Positions 53,634-63,108 of a DNA stretch of 64,000 nt are shown one piece after another. The translations under genes and the position numbers were made by a program. Each line of letters begins with the position of its first letter. Position 1 is the first letter of the stretch. The stretch spans positions 7,192,001 through 7,256,000 of the forward strand of contig NZ_CP104174.1 in assembly GCF_025200925.1 (NCBI RefSeq), read 5' to 3'. This DNA is from Bradyrhizobium sp. CB1015 (GTDB lineage Bacteria; Pseudomonadota; Alphaproteobacteria; Rhizobiales; Xanthobacteraceae). The notes beneath the pieces were generated by a model. That model did no database searches. It saw only the letters and a program-made list of their open reading frames with translations, and was not told the origin of the DNA.

Positions 53634-53957
53634 CTAGCGCGGTTGGCGCGAACATGGTCTCGCATCCGGAGTTTTTGTGCTCTCCGTTAAGGCTTTCTCT
53701 TGTTCCGTTTCGGCTTGGCGCAAACTCCGACTGCGGCTTTGCTGGCCTAGCTGGCCGCGCAATGCGTCTCGTATTTCGAAGAGTTCGCGAAGTGTTTGAG
53801 CATTGTCAGATTGTGTCTCCTGCCATTCGATGCGATCCTGCGCGGTCCATAAGTGAGACTCGCGATTGAAGCGCGTTTTTTCTGCCTTATCAAATTCGAT
53901 GTACTGTTCGATCTCACGCTCAACGTGATCTAGTTGCTCTTGGAGAGTTTTTGGCAT
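53634..53957 (-). CDS. Small coiled-coil protein, 107 aa
   Basis: The ATG at 53957 follows GAGGGA. The first ~80 residues are strongly helical and charged (TLQEQLDHVEREIEQYIEF, WQETQSDNAQTLRELFEIRD), with heptad-like spacing, and the tail is low complexity. An upstream in-frame start adds 28 residues of poor coding quality. Function unknown. Phage origin is possible given the recombinase remnant next to it. Confidence 0.5.
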   Translation of the reverse strand: MPKTLQEQLDHVEREIEQYIEFDKAEKTRFNRESHLWTAQDRIEWQETQSDNAQTLRELFEIRDALRGQLGQQSRSRSLRQAETEQEKALTESTKTPDARPCSRQPR

Positions 53958-54431
53958 CAGCCGTTCCCTCGGCCTTGCCCTCCAGCCGGCGTCAACCTTC
54001 GGCGCAATCGGCGCTGCGATCAATAGCTGTTCTGGCCCCACGGATATCTGAACGTTGATTTGGTACGTAAGATGATGCTGGTGCCGATGCGACTTACCGC
54101 ATCTGCCTCAGAGGCATGTGTTCGAGCGGAGTTCCGAGCGGGCGAGCGAACGCAAGTTGGATCCTCATATGGGTCACCGCGCTCCATTGGCTTCGATTTG
54201 TGACTTATTGGAGACCGCCGCTACCATCAGCCGATTTTTCAACATCGATGACAGGCGCAAATTTTGGCCGCAGCACGAGCAATAAGATTGCTGCAGAAAG
54301 GACTGGCATTCCGCCGCGGTTGGAGCGTTACTGCGTCGGCCGGGCGCGCAATCGCGCCGTCGGTATCTCACCTCGCAGATGCGGGGCTTCAGGCAGTGCG
54401 GCGAGCAGCGCCGCTGTTGTAGGAGATACCA
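53958..54431. other. Gap without supported gene
   Basis: About 470 bp with no recognisable gene. The last bases supply the AGGAG ribosome site of the YqaJ remnant. Confidence 0.4.
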
Positions 54432-55003
54432 GTGCGTAGCGTGCAGAGTGATGGCCGGGCCGAGCCACAGTATCAAATCATCAGGTTCAATCCGAACGAC
54501 CGCCGCCATTTCATCGGCGGCTCGGACGCCCGCACCATCATGGGAGATGACCAGGAGAGCCTCATCCGCTTTTGGCGTGAAAAGCGCGGCGAAGCAGAGC
54601 CTGAGGATCTCTCGAACAATCTTATTGTCCAGCTCGGCACGGTCACTGAGGTCTTGAACCGCGCCTGGTATCAACGAGCGAGCGGCCACACTATCAAGGA
54701 CATCCAGAAGCGCGTCCGTCACCCCGTTCACAAATGGATGGCGGCGACGCTGGATGGGACCGTCGAGCAGACCGGCGCCGTGTTCGAAGCCAAGTTCATG
54801 CTGCCTTGGGCCGTCACGGAGGAAGCTGCGGCCGAGAAGCACATGGCGCAGCTGCAGCACAACATGTGGGTCGTCGCCGCCCGCAAATGCGGTGCTCTCG
54901 ATCGTCACCGGGGGTGGCGGTTGAGATCAAAGTCCACGCCGACCCGCTCTACCAACATCTTACTTCTCACCGTGACGAGGCCTCGCTAGCTTCATTTCAA
55001 TAA
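54432..55003 (+). pseudogene. Broken phage YqaJ-type recombinase/nuclease gene
   Basis: A GTG at 54432 with AGGAG upstream starts a frame containing RRHFIGGSDARTIMG, the YqaJ opening motif, FWREKRGEAEPEDLS, and VFEAKFMLPWAVTEEAAAEK with the nuclease Glu-x-Lys. After QLQHNMWVVAARK the frame is lost. The continuation VAVEIKVHADPLYQHL appears in another frame, so at least one indel has destroyed the C-terminus. YqaJ proteins are lambda-exonuclease-like enzymes of prophages, so this is prophage debris. No other phage genes are clear nearby. Confidence 0.8.
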
Positions 55004-55196
55004 GCAGACTCCAAGGACAGAATGATGGAACAGGAGCAGGCGGCTTCCGGGCCACGGGCGGCACCAGCGGCCCCATCGAGATCGAGCGTATCCCTGCTCC
55101 ACGATTGTGCACCGATTGCCTCACAATTGTCATAGCGCTTCCATTGCATCGCAATATACTTCGCCTAGCAATCAAGAAATGTCAGGCGAAGTTTCG

Positions 55197-55763
55197 ATGA
55201 TCAGACATGCGGCCTGCATGCTGGCCATAATGTATTGCGTTTGCAGCCAGCCCGCCTATTCGAGCTACGAATCTCAAGCGGTGACGCCACCGCTGTCATT
55301 CTCACAATTCTGCATTCAATATCCCGAAGATTGCCAGCGCCACGACGATCGCAGGATCCGAGACTTCCGCTCCTCAATTCAACGTTGGCGAGAACTCGCC
55401 CAGATCAATTCAACGGTCAATTTCGGCATAACGCCGAAAGATCCACCCGCAAGCCGGCGTGACGCGGAGTGGCAGATATTCCCTTACGAAGGCAATTGCG
55501 GCGACTATGCCGTCACCAAGCGGCACCTGCTGCTACGATCCGGCTGGCCCAGTTCAGCACTCCTTCTCGCAGAAGTCATCATCCGAGCAACCGGAGAGCA
55601 CCACCTCGTGCTGCTCGTGCGCGAGGGAAGAGCGGTTCTCGTGCTCGACAATCTAAGCCCGGTCGTCACGCCGCTGGTCGACGCATTGGATCGGTTCACT
55701 ATCGTGCGTGCGGAGTCAGGCACGGATCCACAACGATGGACGCGGGAAGTTGTAGTCTTCTAA
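55197..55763 (+). CDS. Transglutaminase-like cysteine protease (BTLCP family)
   Basis: A 188-residue exported protein with a signal peptide (MIRHAACMLAIMYCVCSQPA) and a BTLCP (DUF920-like) domain: FSQFCIQYPEDCQRH early, the catalytic Cys in EGNCGDYAVTKR (Cys101), His in ATGEHHLVLLV (135/136) and Asp in VLDNLSP (151). The family includes LapG, which releases giant adhesins, but also many rhizobial proteins with no known target. An alternative ATG lies five codons upstream. The ribosome site is weak. It sits between phage debris and the fucose genes. Confidence 0.8.
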   Translation: MIRHAACMLAIMYCVCSQPAYSSYESQAVTPPLSFSQFCIQYPEDCQRHDDRRIRDFRSSIQRWRELAQINSTVNFGITPKDPPASRRDAEWQIFPYEGNCGDYAVTKRHLLLRSGWPSSALLLAEVIIRATGEHHLVLLVREGRAVLVLDNLSPVVTPLVDALDRFTIVRAESGTDPQRWTREVVVF

Positions 55764-56022
55764 CTCTGGTGACAACCGGCTCGTGCCTGAAAAGCCGTCA
55801 CCAGATCCAATCCGTTTTTTCCGCGCGGCTCGGACGCTTGGTAGTCCAGCTTCGGCCAAGGGCGGAACGAACGCCACTGAAGTCCACTGCATCTCTGTTG
55901 GGGGATAGTTGGCCTCACCGCCTGAGCCAAACGCCGTTAATCTAAGCTTGATTTTCGCTCCGTTTCACCCTCCCTAACCAAGTCAATTTCGTGTAAGCAC
56001 AAATTTCAATTTTGGGATTGAT

Positions 56023-57114
56023 ATGACAAAGAAACGAGCACTTATTACCGGCGTCACCGGGCAGGACGGCGCCTATTTGGCTGAACTTCTTCTGCAGAAG
56101 GGATATGAGGTCCACGGCATCAAGCGCCGGACCTCCCTCTTCAATACGGACCGCATCGATCATCTCTATCTCGACCCGCACGAGCCCGATCCGCCCTTCC
56201 GGCTTCACTACGGCGATCTGACGGATTCTTCGAGCCTGATCCGGATCGTCGGCCAAGTGCAGCCAGACGAAATCTACAATCTCGCGGCACAGAGCCACGT
56301 TGCCGTTTCGTTCGAAGAGCCCGAATACACAGCGAATTCCGACGCTCTCGGCACTCTGCGCATCCTCGAGGCCATGCGCATTACCAGCTTGGAGAGGAAG
56401 GCGCGCTTCTATCAAGCGTCGACATCTGAACTTTACGGCTTGGTGCAGGAGATCCCGCAAAAAGAGACGACGCCGTTCTATCCGCGTTCACCGTACGCGG
56501 TTGCCAAGCTGTATGCCTACTGGATCACGGTCAATTACCGCGAAGCTTATGGGATGTATGCCTGCAACGGCATCCTCTTCAACCACGAATCTCCGGTCCG
56601 CGGCGAGACCTTCGTGACCCGAAAGATCACCCGCGCTTTGGCGCGGATCCATCTGGGACTGCAGGAAAGGCTTTATCTGGGTAATCTGGATGCCCTGCGC
56701 GATTGGGGACACGCGCGTGACTATGTCGAAATGCAATGGCTGATGCTGCAGCAGGACAAGCCGGAGGATTTCGTGATCGCTACGGGCGTGCAACATTCTG
56801 TCCGAGAGTTTGTCAGTGTCGCTGCCAACGAAGTCGGCATGACAGTTCGCTGGGACGGAAGCGGCGTCGAAGAAAAAGGATATGACGCCAAGAGCGGCAA
56901 GTGTGTCGTTTCGGTCGATCCCCGCTATTTCCGCCCCACTGAGGTCGCGACGCTTCTGGGTGACCCCTCAAAGGCCAAGCAGAAACTTGGCTGGGAGCCC
57001 AAGACGTCGTTCGAAAACCTGGTTCGAGAAATGATGAAGGAAGATCTCGAATCCGCAAAGCGCGACGAACTCATCAAGCAGCACGGGTTTAGATATTATC
57101 CGCGACACGAGTGA
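56023..57114 (+). CDS. gmd: GDP-mannose 4,6-dehydratase
   Basis: A 363-residue short-chain dehydrogenase/reductase that converts GDP-D-mannose to GDP-4-keto-6-deoxymannose, the first step to GDP-L-fucose. Visible motifs: the NAD(P) loop [29 protein letters not shown], the catalytic Ser/Thr in QASTSELYG, and the YAVAK Tyr-Lys pair. [18 protein letters not shown] follows. It is full length and intact. The product is the substrate of the fcl enzyme encoded at 58588-59562 on the opposite strand. A strong terminator follows at 57153. Confidence 0.96.
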   Translation: MTKKRALITGVTGQDGAYLAELLLQKGYEVHGIKRRTSLFNTDRIDHLYLDPHEPDPPFRLHYGDLTDSSSLIRIVGQVQPDEIYNLAAQSHVAVSFEEPEYTANSDALGTLRILEAMRITSLERKARFYQASTSELYGLVQEIPQKETTPFYPRSPYAVAKLYAYWITVNYREAYGMYACNGILFNHESPVRGETFVTRKITRALARIHLGLQERLYLGNLDALRDWGHARDYVEMQWLMLQQDKPEDFVIATGVQHSVREFVSVAANEVGMTVRWDGSGVEEKGYDAKSGKCVVSVDPRYFRPTEVATLLGDPSKAKQKLGWEPKTSFENLVREMMKEDLESAKRDELIKQHGFRYYPRHE

Positions 57115-57152
57115 TCTTGCAGATCGGCCAGAAAGGCGACCAAGCCAAGCAA

Positions 57153-57183
57153 ATGAGCGCCCCGTTGCGGCGCTCATTTTTTT
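57153..57183 (+). terminator. Rho-independent terminator after gmd
   Basis: ATGAGCGCC pairs with GGCGCTCAT (9 bp) around CCGTTGC, followed by a run of seven Ts. It lies 38 bp after the gmd stop and separates gmd from the convergent glycosyltransferase gene. Confidence 0.92.
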
Positions 57184-57219
57184 CGGATGACGTCGCCGCA
57201 TCCAACTGCAATCGAATGC

Positions 57220-58527
57220 CTAGGGCGACCGAACGGCATCCTCCACCGGAAGCCCAATATCGTTGGCAACGCCCGTCAGGCCCTCATTCGTCTGCCCTGC
57301 CGCATTGCCCTGCCCTGTCATGGCCTCCGACCACCGGCGCACGATCGTACGTCGATCCCAGCGATCAAGGGCTCGCCTTCTTCCTTCTTCGCCGTAATGC
57401 TCACGCAGGGCGGGCGCTTCGCTGAGCTGGCAAATTGCAAGCTCGAGAGCCGACGAATCTCCCGGTGGAATCACAAGGCCCGCATTCGTGACTTCCGCCG
57501 CCAGGCCGGTGCCTTCTTCAGCCATCGCAATGACCGGCCGAGCAGATGCAAAGATCGCACCGAGCTTCGAGGGCAATACCAGATCGGCCGCCTCCGCCTT
57601 CTGCGGAATCAGGTGGAAATCGGCCGTGGCCATCAATTGATTGAAGCTGTCATTGGGTTGAAGCCCCAGGAAGTGGACATTGGGATGTCCCGCGGCAAGC
57701 TGCTCGAGCCTCATCTTGTGAGGCCCTTCGCCCGCAAGGATGAAGTGGATGTGCGGGTGACTTCTCTCTAAACCAATCGCAGCCTCGATCACGAGATCAA
57801 GGCCTTGCTTGTTGGACATCGTGCCGGAATACAGTCCCACGATGTCGCCCTCAGCCAGGTTCAGCTGCTGACGGTATTTGGTCGCTCGAGGCCCCGGGCA
57901 GATCGCAGTGGTGTCGATCCAGTTTCTCACCTCCGCGGTTTTGTCGGGCCGCAGTCCCTTGATCCTCAACCGCTCCACCATCGCATGAGAGATGGTTGAA
58001 ACGTTATCGAACGATTTGAGGATTGCCGCTTCGACTCGAAGCATCCACTTCCGCAAAGAAGGATTGCGCAGCAGACCAAGATCGAACGCGGCGTCCACCT
58101 CGAAATCCTGCACGTGAAGCCACGATTTGGCACCGACGCGACGAGCTACGAACGAGACGAAGGCAGCCGACATCAACGATGGTGCGACGGCGATCATGAC
58201 GTCGGGCCGCCAGGATAGCGCTTCAAAAAGCACTGGCGCCGCACTCGTGAGCGCGAATGAAGCGTGATGGACCAACCGTCTGATGCCAGTGGGATGTCCG
58301 GGCACATAAATCGGCGTACGCGTTACTTGAACACCGTCAACATCTCTCGATCTGAAGTAAGAGGATTTGAACGCCGGAGGGGTCTTCCAGGCGGGATAGT
58401 AGGGAGGCGCCGTAATCACTCTGACTTCATGACCTTCGGCTACCAGACTTTCGCAGAGCTCGGCGTTATATTTCGCTACGCCGATCAGATCTGGGGCATA
58501 ATTGATGCCGACCAAGAGAACACGCAT
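57220..58527 (-). CDS. WcaI-type glycosyltransferase (GT4 family)
   Basis: A 435-residue GT-B glycosyltransferase. The start MRVLLVGINYAPDLIGVAKY, the VITAPPYYPAW stretch and SWLHVQDFEVDAAFDLGLL are those of WcaI, the proposed fucosyltransferase of colanic acid. The C-terminal donor domain has IVGLYSGTMSNKQGLDLVI, FILAGEGPHKMRLEQ and VLPSKLGAIFASARPVIA. The ATG follows GGGGCGG. It begins 60 bp after fcl on the same strand, so it is in an operon with the enzyme that makes GDP-fucose. Sugar specificity is inferred. Confidence 0.88.
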   Translation of the reverse strand: MRVLLVGINYAPDLIGVAKYNAELCESLVAEGHEVRVITAPPYYPAWKTPPAFKSSYFRSRDVDGVQVTRTPIYVPGHPTGIRRLVHHASFALTSAAPVLFEALSWRPDVMIAVAPSLMSAAFVSFVARRVGAKSWLHVQDFEVDAAFDLGLLRNPSLRKWMLRVEAAILKSFDNVSTISHAMVERLRIKGLRPDKTAEVRNWIDTTAICPGPRATKYRQQLNLAEGDIVGLYSGTMSNKQGLDLVIEAAIGLERSHPHIHFILAGEGPHKMRLEQLAAGHPNVHFLGLQPNDSFNQLMATADFHLIPQKAEAADLVLPSKLGAIFASARPVIAMAEEGTGLAAEVTNAGLVIPPGDSSALELAICQLSEAPALREHYGEEGRRRALDRWDRRTIVRRWSEAMTGQGNAAGQTNEGLTGVANDIGLPVEDAVRSP

Positions 58528-58587
58528 AAAGCCCGCCCCAATTCAAACTTCAGAATAAAAAACTCTCTAGCAATCTAACCAGTCTAC

Positions 58588-59562
58588 TCAGCGCGTTGCG
58601 CCGACTTCCACATGACGCCCGTAGCCATGGAGATAATCTGCATAGGCCGATGCGAGGCCGGCCCGCAGGGCAACTTTCGGCTGCCAACCAAGCGCTCGGA
58701 TTCTCGAGCTATCCAGCAACTTGCGTGGTGTTCCGTCAGGCTTGGAGGTATCGAACGCGAGCTTGCCCCCATAGCCCACGACCTCCGCGACTGTGGTCGC
58801 GAATTCGGCGATCGACAATTCATCGCCAGTGCCAACATTGATCGGCTGGTCACTTGAATAGTTCTTCAGAAGGAAAACGCAGGCATCCGCAAAATCATCG
58901 ACGTTGAGGAATTCGCGCAGCGGCGTGCCGGTGCCCCACACCGAGACGCTGGGTGCATTGGCGAGCTTGGCTTCGTGGAAGCGCCGGATCAACGCGGCCG
59001 GGACGTGACTCTGATCCGGATGATAATTGTCGCCGCGGCCGTAGAGATTGGTCGGCATCACCGAGATGAAATCATCGCCATATTGCCGACGATACGCCTG
59101 GCACATCTTGAGGCCGGCAATCTTGGCGATTGCGTACCATTCGTTGGTCGGCTCTAGCGGCCCGGTCAGCAATTCGCTTTCGGCGATCGGCTGCTTGGCG
59201 TGCTTGGGATAGATGCAGGACGAGCCGAGGAACAGCAGGCGCCGCACACCAACCGCGTGACTTGCGCGGATCACGCTCAATTCCAGCGCAAGGTTGTCGC
59301 AGAGAAAGTCGACCGGGAAATTGTTGTTGGCTGCGATCCCACCAACCTTTGCAGCGGCATGAACCACGACCTCCGGGCGATTGAGCTCCAGCCATCTGAG
59401 CGTGGGCTCTTCCTTTGTCAGATCCAGCTCACGCCGGTCAGCCGTCAACACGGTGCAATTCTCTGACGCAAGCCGGCGGACGACAGCTGATCCCACCATG
59501 CCGCGGTGACCCGCGACGAAGACACGTTTGCCAGCGAGATCGTAGGTTGAAGCCCCTGTCAT
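58588..59562 (-). CDS. fcl: GDP-L-fucose synthase
   Basis: A 324-residue NADPH-dependent epimerase/reductase that finishes GDP-L-fucose from the Gmd product. Motifs: GHRGMVGSAVVRRL (nucleotide loop), GGIAANNNFPVDFL, FLGSSCIYPKHAKQP (catalytic Ser and Cys), YAIAKIAGLKM (Tyr-Lys) and NLYGRGDNYHPDQSHVPAAL. Length and motif order are normal. First gene of a two-gene operon with the WcaI-like transferase; gmd is convergent ~1.5 kb away. Confidence 0.95.
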   Translation of the reverse strand: MTGASTYDLAGKRVFVAGHRGMVGSAVVRRLASENCTVLTADRRELDLTKEEPTLRWLELNRPEVVVHAAAKVGGIAANNNFPVDFLCDNLALELSVIRASHAVGVRRLLFLGSSCIYPKHAKQPIAESELLTGPLEPTNEWYAIAKIAGLKMCQAYRRQYGDDFISVMPTNLYGRGDNYHPDQSHVPAALIRRFHEAKLANAPSVSVWGTGTPLREFLNVDDFADACVFLLKNYSSDQPINVGTGDELSIAEFATTVAEVVGYGGKLAFDTSKPDGTPRKLLDSSRIRALGWQPKVALRAGLASAYADYLHGYGRHVEVGATR

Positions 59563-59765
59563 TGTATCCTCTGTCAGCGTCCGTTTGGCTGGATCGCACC
59601 ACCTGACGAGATCCGGCGACCGGTCGCATTACGCAATCACGCTGCCGATGCAGCCCCGCCGAACTGCTAACACAATCTTCACCATGCGACAGCCTGCCCC
59701 GGCCCGACAAAGATATTCATGGTGAACCTGCGCTGCGCGCACAAATGATCAGCACACAATGAAGC

Positions 59766-59808
59766 AAAAACAAGCAAGGCAGCCGCATCGATTTGTGCGA
59801 CTGCCTTG
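59766..59808 (-). terminator. Rho-independent terminator of the 90-aa gene
   Basis: On the minus strand CAAGGCAG pairs with CTGCCTTG, with an inner TGCG/CGCA helix after one mismatch, followed by CTTGTTTTTGC. It lies ~40 bp after the stop of the secreted 90-residue protein gene. Confidence 0.75.
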
Positions 59809-59848
59809 AAAACGATCGGTGACAGGCGGCAGCCGCCGCTCGGTTTAC

Positions 59849-60121
59849 TTAGTACGCCCGACGCAGGACAGGACCGACAGGCGCGCAAACGCGATCCATG
59901 TACCAGCCATAGGGCGTCTCGACCCGCACCAACGGACAGTGGCGCCGCGGCACATACCGATATGGATACGGCTGCGCCCAGAACGTAGCGGGCGTCACCT
60001 GGCTCTCGCCTGTGAGCAGGGCGGCCGGCGCGGGCATCTGCATTGCGGCGCTCGCTCCGCTCGCTGCGCAGAAGGTAACAGTTGCCGCCAAAAGACCTGC
60101 TCGCATCAACGTCTTAAACAT
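59849..60121 (-). CDS. Small secreted protein, 90 aa
   Basis: It starts MFKTLMRAGLLAATVTFCAA and has a signal peptide cut near SGASA-AMQ. The mature part is short and Tyr/Pro/Arg-rich (QPYPYRYVPRRHCPLVRVET) with two cysteines (HCPL and RVCAP) probably in a disulphide, ending PVLRRAY. Such short aromatic secreted proteins are frequent in Bradyrhizobium. No function known. It has its own terminator, which argues it is expressed alone. Confidence 0.65.
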   Translation of the reverse strand: MFKTLMRAGLLAATVTFCAASGASAAMQMPAPAALLTGESQVTPATFWAQPYPYRYVPRRHCPLVRVETPYGWYMDRVCAPVGPVLRRAY

Positions 60122-60330
60122 CCAAAAAGCTCCTCGCCCCTGCGGATTTGATCCCCGACCCGCGCTTGTCAGACGCCCAGCCGACCAACGTCACGGTCCG
60201 TAAAGCCACTCCGCGACTAGCCCAAATAGTGAACCGAACTTTACCAAGGCCAGCGGCCGAAATGCAACCGATGCGGGGGCGACCAAAGGCCCTTTGGGAC
60301 GATATAGCGCGCAAGTGTGGCTTCTTGGTC

Positions 60331-61413
60331 CTATTTTTCCTCGCTCCAGGCGCCGGGAGCAGCGAGGTCGGGTGAACGGCGGTACACATCCCGAAGGAAC
60401 TGGTAGTTGACCGTCTGAGCCAAAGGCACGTCTTCCTCGCCAAGCTTGGCGAACAGGAGGATATCCCGAAGCGTCCGCCAGCGGCTTTCGTCGTAGTCGC
60501 CGATGCGGCCGCCCGTCGGCAGCACCAGCGGGCGCTGCTGCTGCAGCTCGAATTTCAGCCGCTCGGAATTCAGCCTGGCCGGGCCGGTGCCGGCGAGAAC
60601 GGGCACGCTCCGTGCATAGTCCGCGTAGGCAAATTGCCATCCTCGAATGAGCCCCTGAAGGACGTCGGCAATCACGGACGGCTGGTCATGGATGAGATCA
60701 TTGCTCGCGAAATAGACCTGGCCCGGGACATGGATGCCGTAGTCCTGCGGCTTGATGACGTTCAGCTTCACGAAGGTCGGAAAGGAGGGATCCGGCTGCT
60801 CGTCGATGGCGGCGATGATCGCATCCACCTGCCCGGCCCTCAGGGCTTCGAAGCTGTCGCGGTCGGGCACCTTGGTGATCTGGCTTCGGGGAAGCCCGAG
60901 CTGCGCCATCATCGCATCGAAGACGACGTCTCCCTCGCTCGCCCTGCGGTATCCGACGCGCTTTCCGACCAGATCGGCCGGCCGACGCAAGCCGGAGCTT
61001 TCGAGCGTGAAGATCGCGACAGAGGTGTCGAGGAAGCTTGCGGCAAACGCAGTCACGGGGACGCCGCGCCAGCTCGCCAGCAGGAAGTTCTGGCCACTCG
61101 TCACGCCGATGGCATGTTGGCGTGCAATGGTTTGGACGAAGTCAGGGCCTTCGGGCTGAGCCGACACCTCGATGCGGGAGGAGAAATATCCCTGCCTGGA
61201 TGCGGCGAGCTCGCCGGCAAACCGCGCGCCATAGGGCCCATCAAGGAGGAGCTTGACGGCGACAGGCCTGGACGCCGTCGGAGCTCGGATGGGGGCTGCA
61301 TCGGGACGAAGAAGCAGAAGCACGAGTCCCACCAAGGCGAGGGCTGCAAGGCCAATGGCGAGGTAGCGCTTCCCTCTCGACCGGGTTCGCCGCCGGGACT
61401 GGGTGCGAGGCAA
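60331..61413 (-). CDS. NMT1/THI5-like substrate-binding protein, membrane anchored
   Basis: A 360-residue protein with a basic N-terminus and an uncleaved-looking helix (YLAIGLAALALVGLVLLLLR), then a periplasmic two-lobed binding fold of the SsuA/THI5 type: VAVKLLLDGPYGARFAG, GVTSGQNFLLASWRGVPV, SSGLRRPADLVGKRVGYRR and FEALRAGQVDAIIAAIDE. It begins with TTG at 61413 after AGGA. The usual permease and ATPase genes are not next to it, so its role may be sensing or in an unlinked transporter. It is divergent from the sugar transferase gene. Confidence 0.78.
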   Translation of the reverse strand: MPRTQSRRRTRSRGKRYLAIGLAALALVGLVLLLLRPDAAPIRAPTASRPVAVKLLLDGPYGARFAGELAASRQGYFSSRIEVSAQPEGPDFVQTIARQHAIGVTSGQNFLLASWRGVPVTAFAASFLDTSVAIFTLESSGLRRPADLVGKRVGYRRASEGDVVFDAMMAQLGLPRSQITKVPDRDSFEALRAGQVDAIIAAIDEQPDPSFPTFVKLNVIKPQDYGIHVPGQVYFASNDLIHDQPSVIADVLQGLIRGWQFAYADYARSVPVLAGTGPARLNSERLKFELQQQRPLVLPTGGRIGDYDESRWRTLRDILLFAKLGEEDVPLAQTVNYQFLRDVYRRSPDLAAPGAWSEEK

Positions 61414-61585
61414 CGAGGACTTCCTAACGGGTTGTGAAATTTAACATATCAGTCGAGGCGGGATGGGGTACAATGCACGCTTGTGGGGTAAGGTTAATTT
61501 TTCCTTCGCCTTGTTCTAACAGCGATTTTGCCCGATAGCACGGCTTGTTCGGGCTAATGAATTTTGCGTCAATGGGTTTGGCAGG

Positions 61586-63082
61586 ATGACAATTCTTTCC
61601 ACTCGGCCGGTGCCCGTCGCTGATTCTGCGACGGAAATTCGTGTGGTCGAGCCGGTCGCGTCCGCATCTCACGGCTTTGCGCCGAGCTGGCTGCGACCTG
61701 TGGTTGTCGAGCGGCTGCTGGCGGTGGTGGATGCGGCGTTGATCGTGGTCAGCGGCATCGGCTGCGCGGTCGGGTATCACCTCATCACCGCGGGCGTGCT
61801 CGGCAAGGCGGATGTCTATGCGGCGGCGAGCGTGCTGGTGGCCATCAATTTTGTCCTGCTGACGGTCGTGCAGCGGGGCTATCGCCTCAAGACGGTCACC
61901 AACCTGCCCCGCACGTTCCGGATGACGCTGACGACCTGGACCTTCCTGTTCGGCGCGCTCTTGGCGATCGCCTTCACGATGAAGGTCAGCGACGAGTTCT
62001 CCCGCGGCACCACGATCTCGTTCTACCTGGTCGGCCTTGCCGCCCTGCTGGCCTGGAAGACCATCGCCGCGCGCTGGACCGCGCATGCCTTGCGCACCGG
62101 CGCCTTCGCCAACGGCCGGGCGCTTCTGATCGCCGAGTTCGGCCTTGCCACCTCGTCCAACGCGGTCGACGACCTCGGCCAGCACGGCTACCGCCTGATG
62201 CGGGTGATGGAGATCCCGGCCAAGCAGCTGGCTTCGCCCCTGCTGCTGTCCTCGCTGGCGCCGCGCTTCGAGGAGCTGATCAATTACGCGCGCGAGCAGC
62301 GGATCGAGCACGTCTTCCTCCTGATCAACTGGAGCCGGCAGCATGCGATCGACAGCATTCTGGACGCGCTGAAGATCCTGCCCGTGCCGGTGCATCTGGT
62401 GCCGGACCCCAACACGGCGCGTTTCCTGCGCTATCCGCTTTCCGGCACCGGCAACACCTTCACCGCCGAGCTGCGCCGCGCCCCGCTCACCTGGCGCGAA
62501 CGCGCGCTCAAGCGCGCGCTGGACCTTGCCGGCGCCAGCCTTGCGCTGTTCGTGTTCGCGCCGGTGATGCTGGTGACCGCGCTGCTGATCAAGCTGACCT
62601 CGCCGGGGCCGGTGTTCTTCCGCCAGACCCGCCACGGCTTCGGCGGGCGCGCGTTCAGGATCTTCAAGTTCCGCACCATGCGCGTGCTCGAGGACGGCCC
62701 GACCATTCAGCAGGCGCAGAAGAACGACCCGCGCGTCACGCCAATCGGCAAATGGCTGCGCAAGACCTCGATCGACGAGCTGCCGCAGCTCCTCAACGTA
62801 CTCAAGGGCGACATGTCGCTGGTCGGCCCCCGCCCGCACGCGGCCGCCCACAACACCGAATATGAGCAGATCATCGGCAACTACGCCTTCCGCCACCACG
62901 TCAAGCCCGGCATCACCGGCTGGGCCCAGGTTAATGGTTATCGCGGAGAAACCCGCACGCTCGACCTGATGCAGAAGCGCGTGGAGTATGATCTGTGGTA
63001 CATTAACAATTGGAGCGTGGCGCTGGATCTTAGGATCATCATGCGAACCGCTTTCGGAGTGCTAAATAGCTCTGCGTATTGA
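61586..63082 (+). CDS. Undecaprenyl-phosphate glucose phosphotransferase
   Basis: A 498-residue polyprenyl-phosphate hexose-1-phosphate transferase (WcaJ/ExoY type) that starts repeat-unit assembly on the lipid carrier. The N-terminal half has four membrane helices and a CoA-binding-like domain. The C-terminal bacterial sugar transferase domain (~310-498) has RALDLAGASLALFVFAPVML, TSPGPVFFRQTRHGFGGRAF, KFRTMRV, LRKTSIDELPQLLNVLKGDM, SLVGPRPHA and KPGITGWAQVNGYRGE. All catalytic motifs are present. With the fucose genes and the next transferase it marks an exopolysaccharide locus. Confidence 0.93.
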   Translation: MTILSTRPVPVADSATEIRVVEPVASASHGFAPSWLRPVVVERLLAVVDAALIVVSGIGCAVGYHLITAGVLGKADVYAAASVLVAINFVLLTVVQRGYRLKTVTNLPRTFRMTLTTWTFLFGALLAIAFTMKVSDEFSRGTTISFYLVGLAALLAWKTIAARWTAHALRTGAFANGRALLIAEFGLATSSNAVDDLGQHGYRLMRVMEIPAKQLASPLLLSSLAPRFEELINYAREQRIEHVFLLINWSRQHAIDSILDALKILPVPVHLVPDPNTARFLRYPLSGTGNTFTAELRRAPLTWRERALKRALDLAGASLALFVFAPVMLVTALLIKLTSPGPVFFRQTRHGFGGRAFRIFKFRTMRVLEDGPTIQQAQKNDPRVTPIGKWLRKTSIDELPQLLNVLKGDMSLVGPRPHAAAHNTEYEQIIGNYAFRHHVKPGITGWAQVNGYRGETRTLDLMQKRVEYDLWYINNWSVALDLRIIMRTAFGVLNSSAY

Positions 63083-63108
63083 TCTCATTCAGGCCGACCA
63101 CGCTCCCC

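Noticed and set aside
31958..55763. A LapA-LapG adhesin release pair
   Set aside because: The giant protein begins directly with RTX repeats and lacks a recognisable LapA-type N-terminal retention and cleavage module; no LapD-type gene is seen. It is kept only as a weak hypothesis.
61424..62899. A 491-codon frame antisense to the sugar transferase
   Set aside because: The opposite strand has every catalytic motif of the family; the antisense product is Arg/Gln/His-rich without domains.
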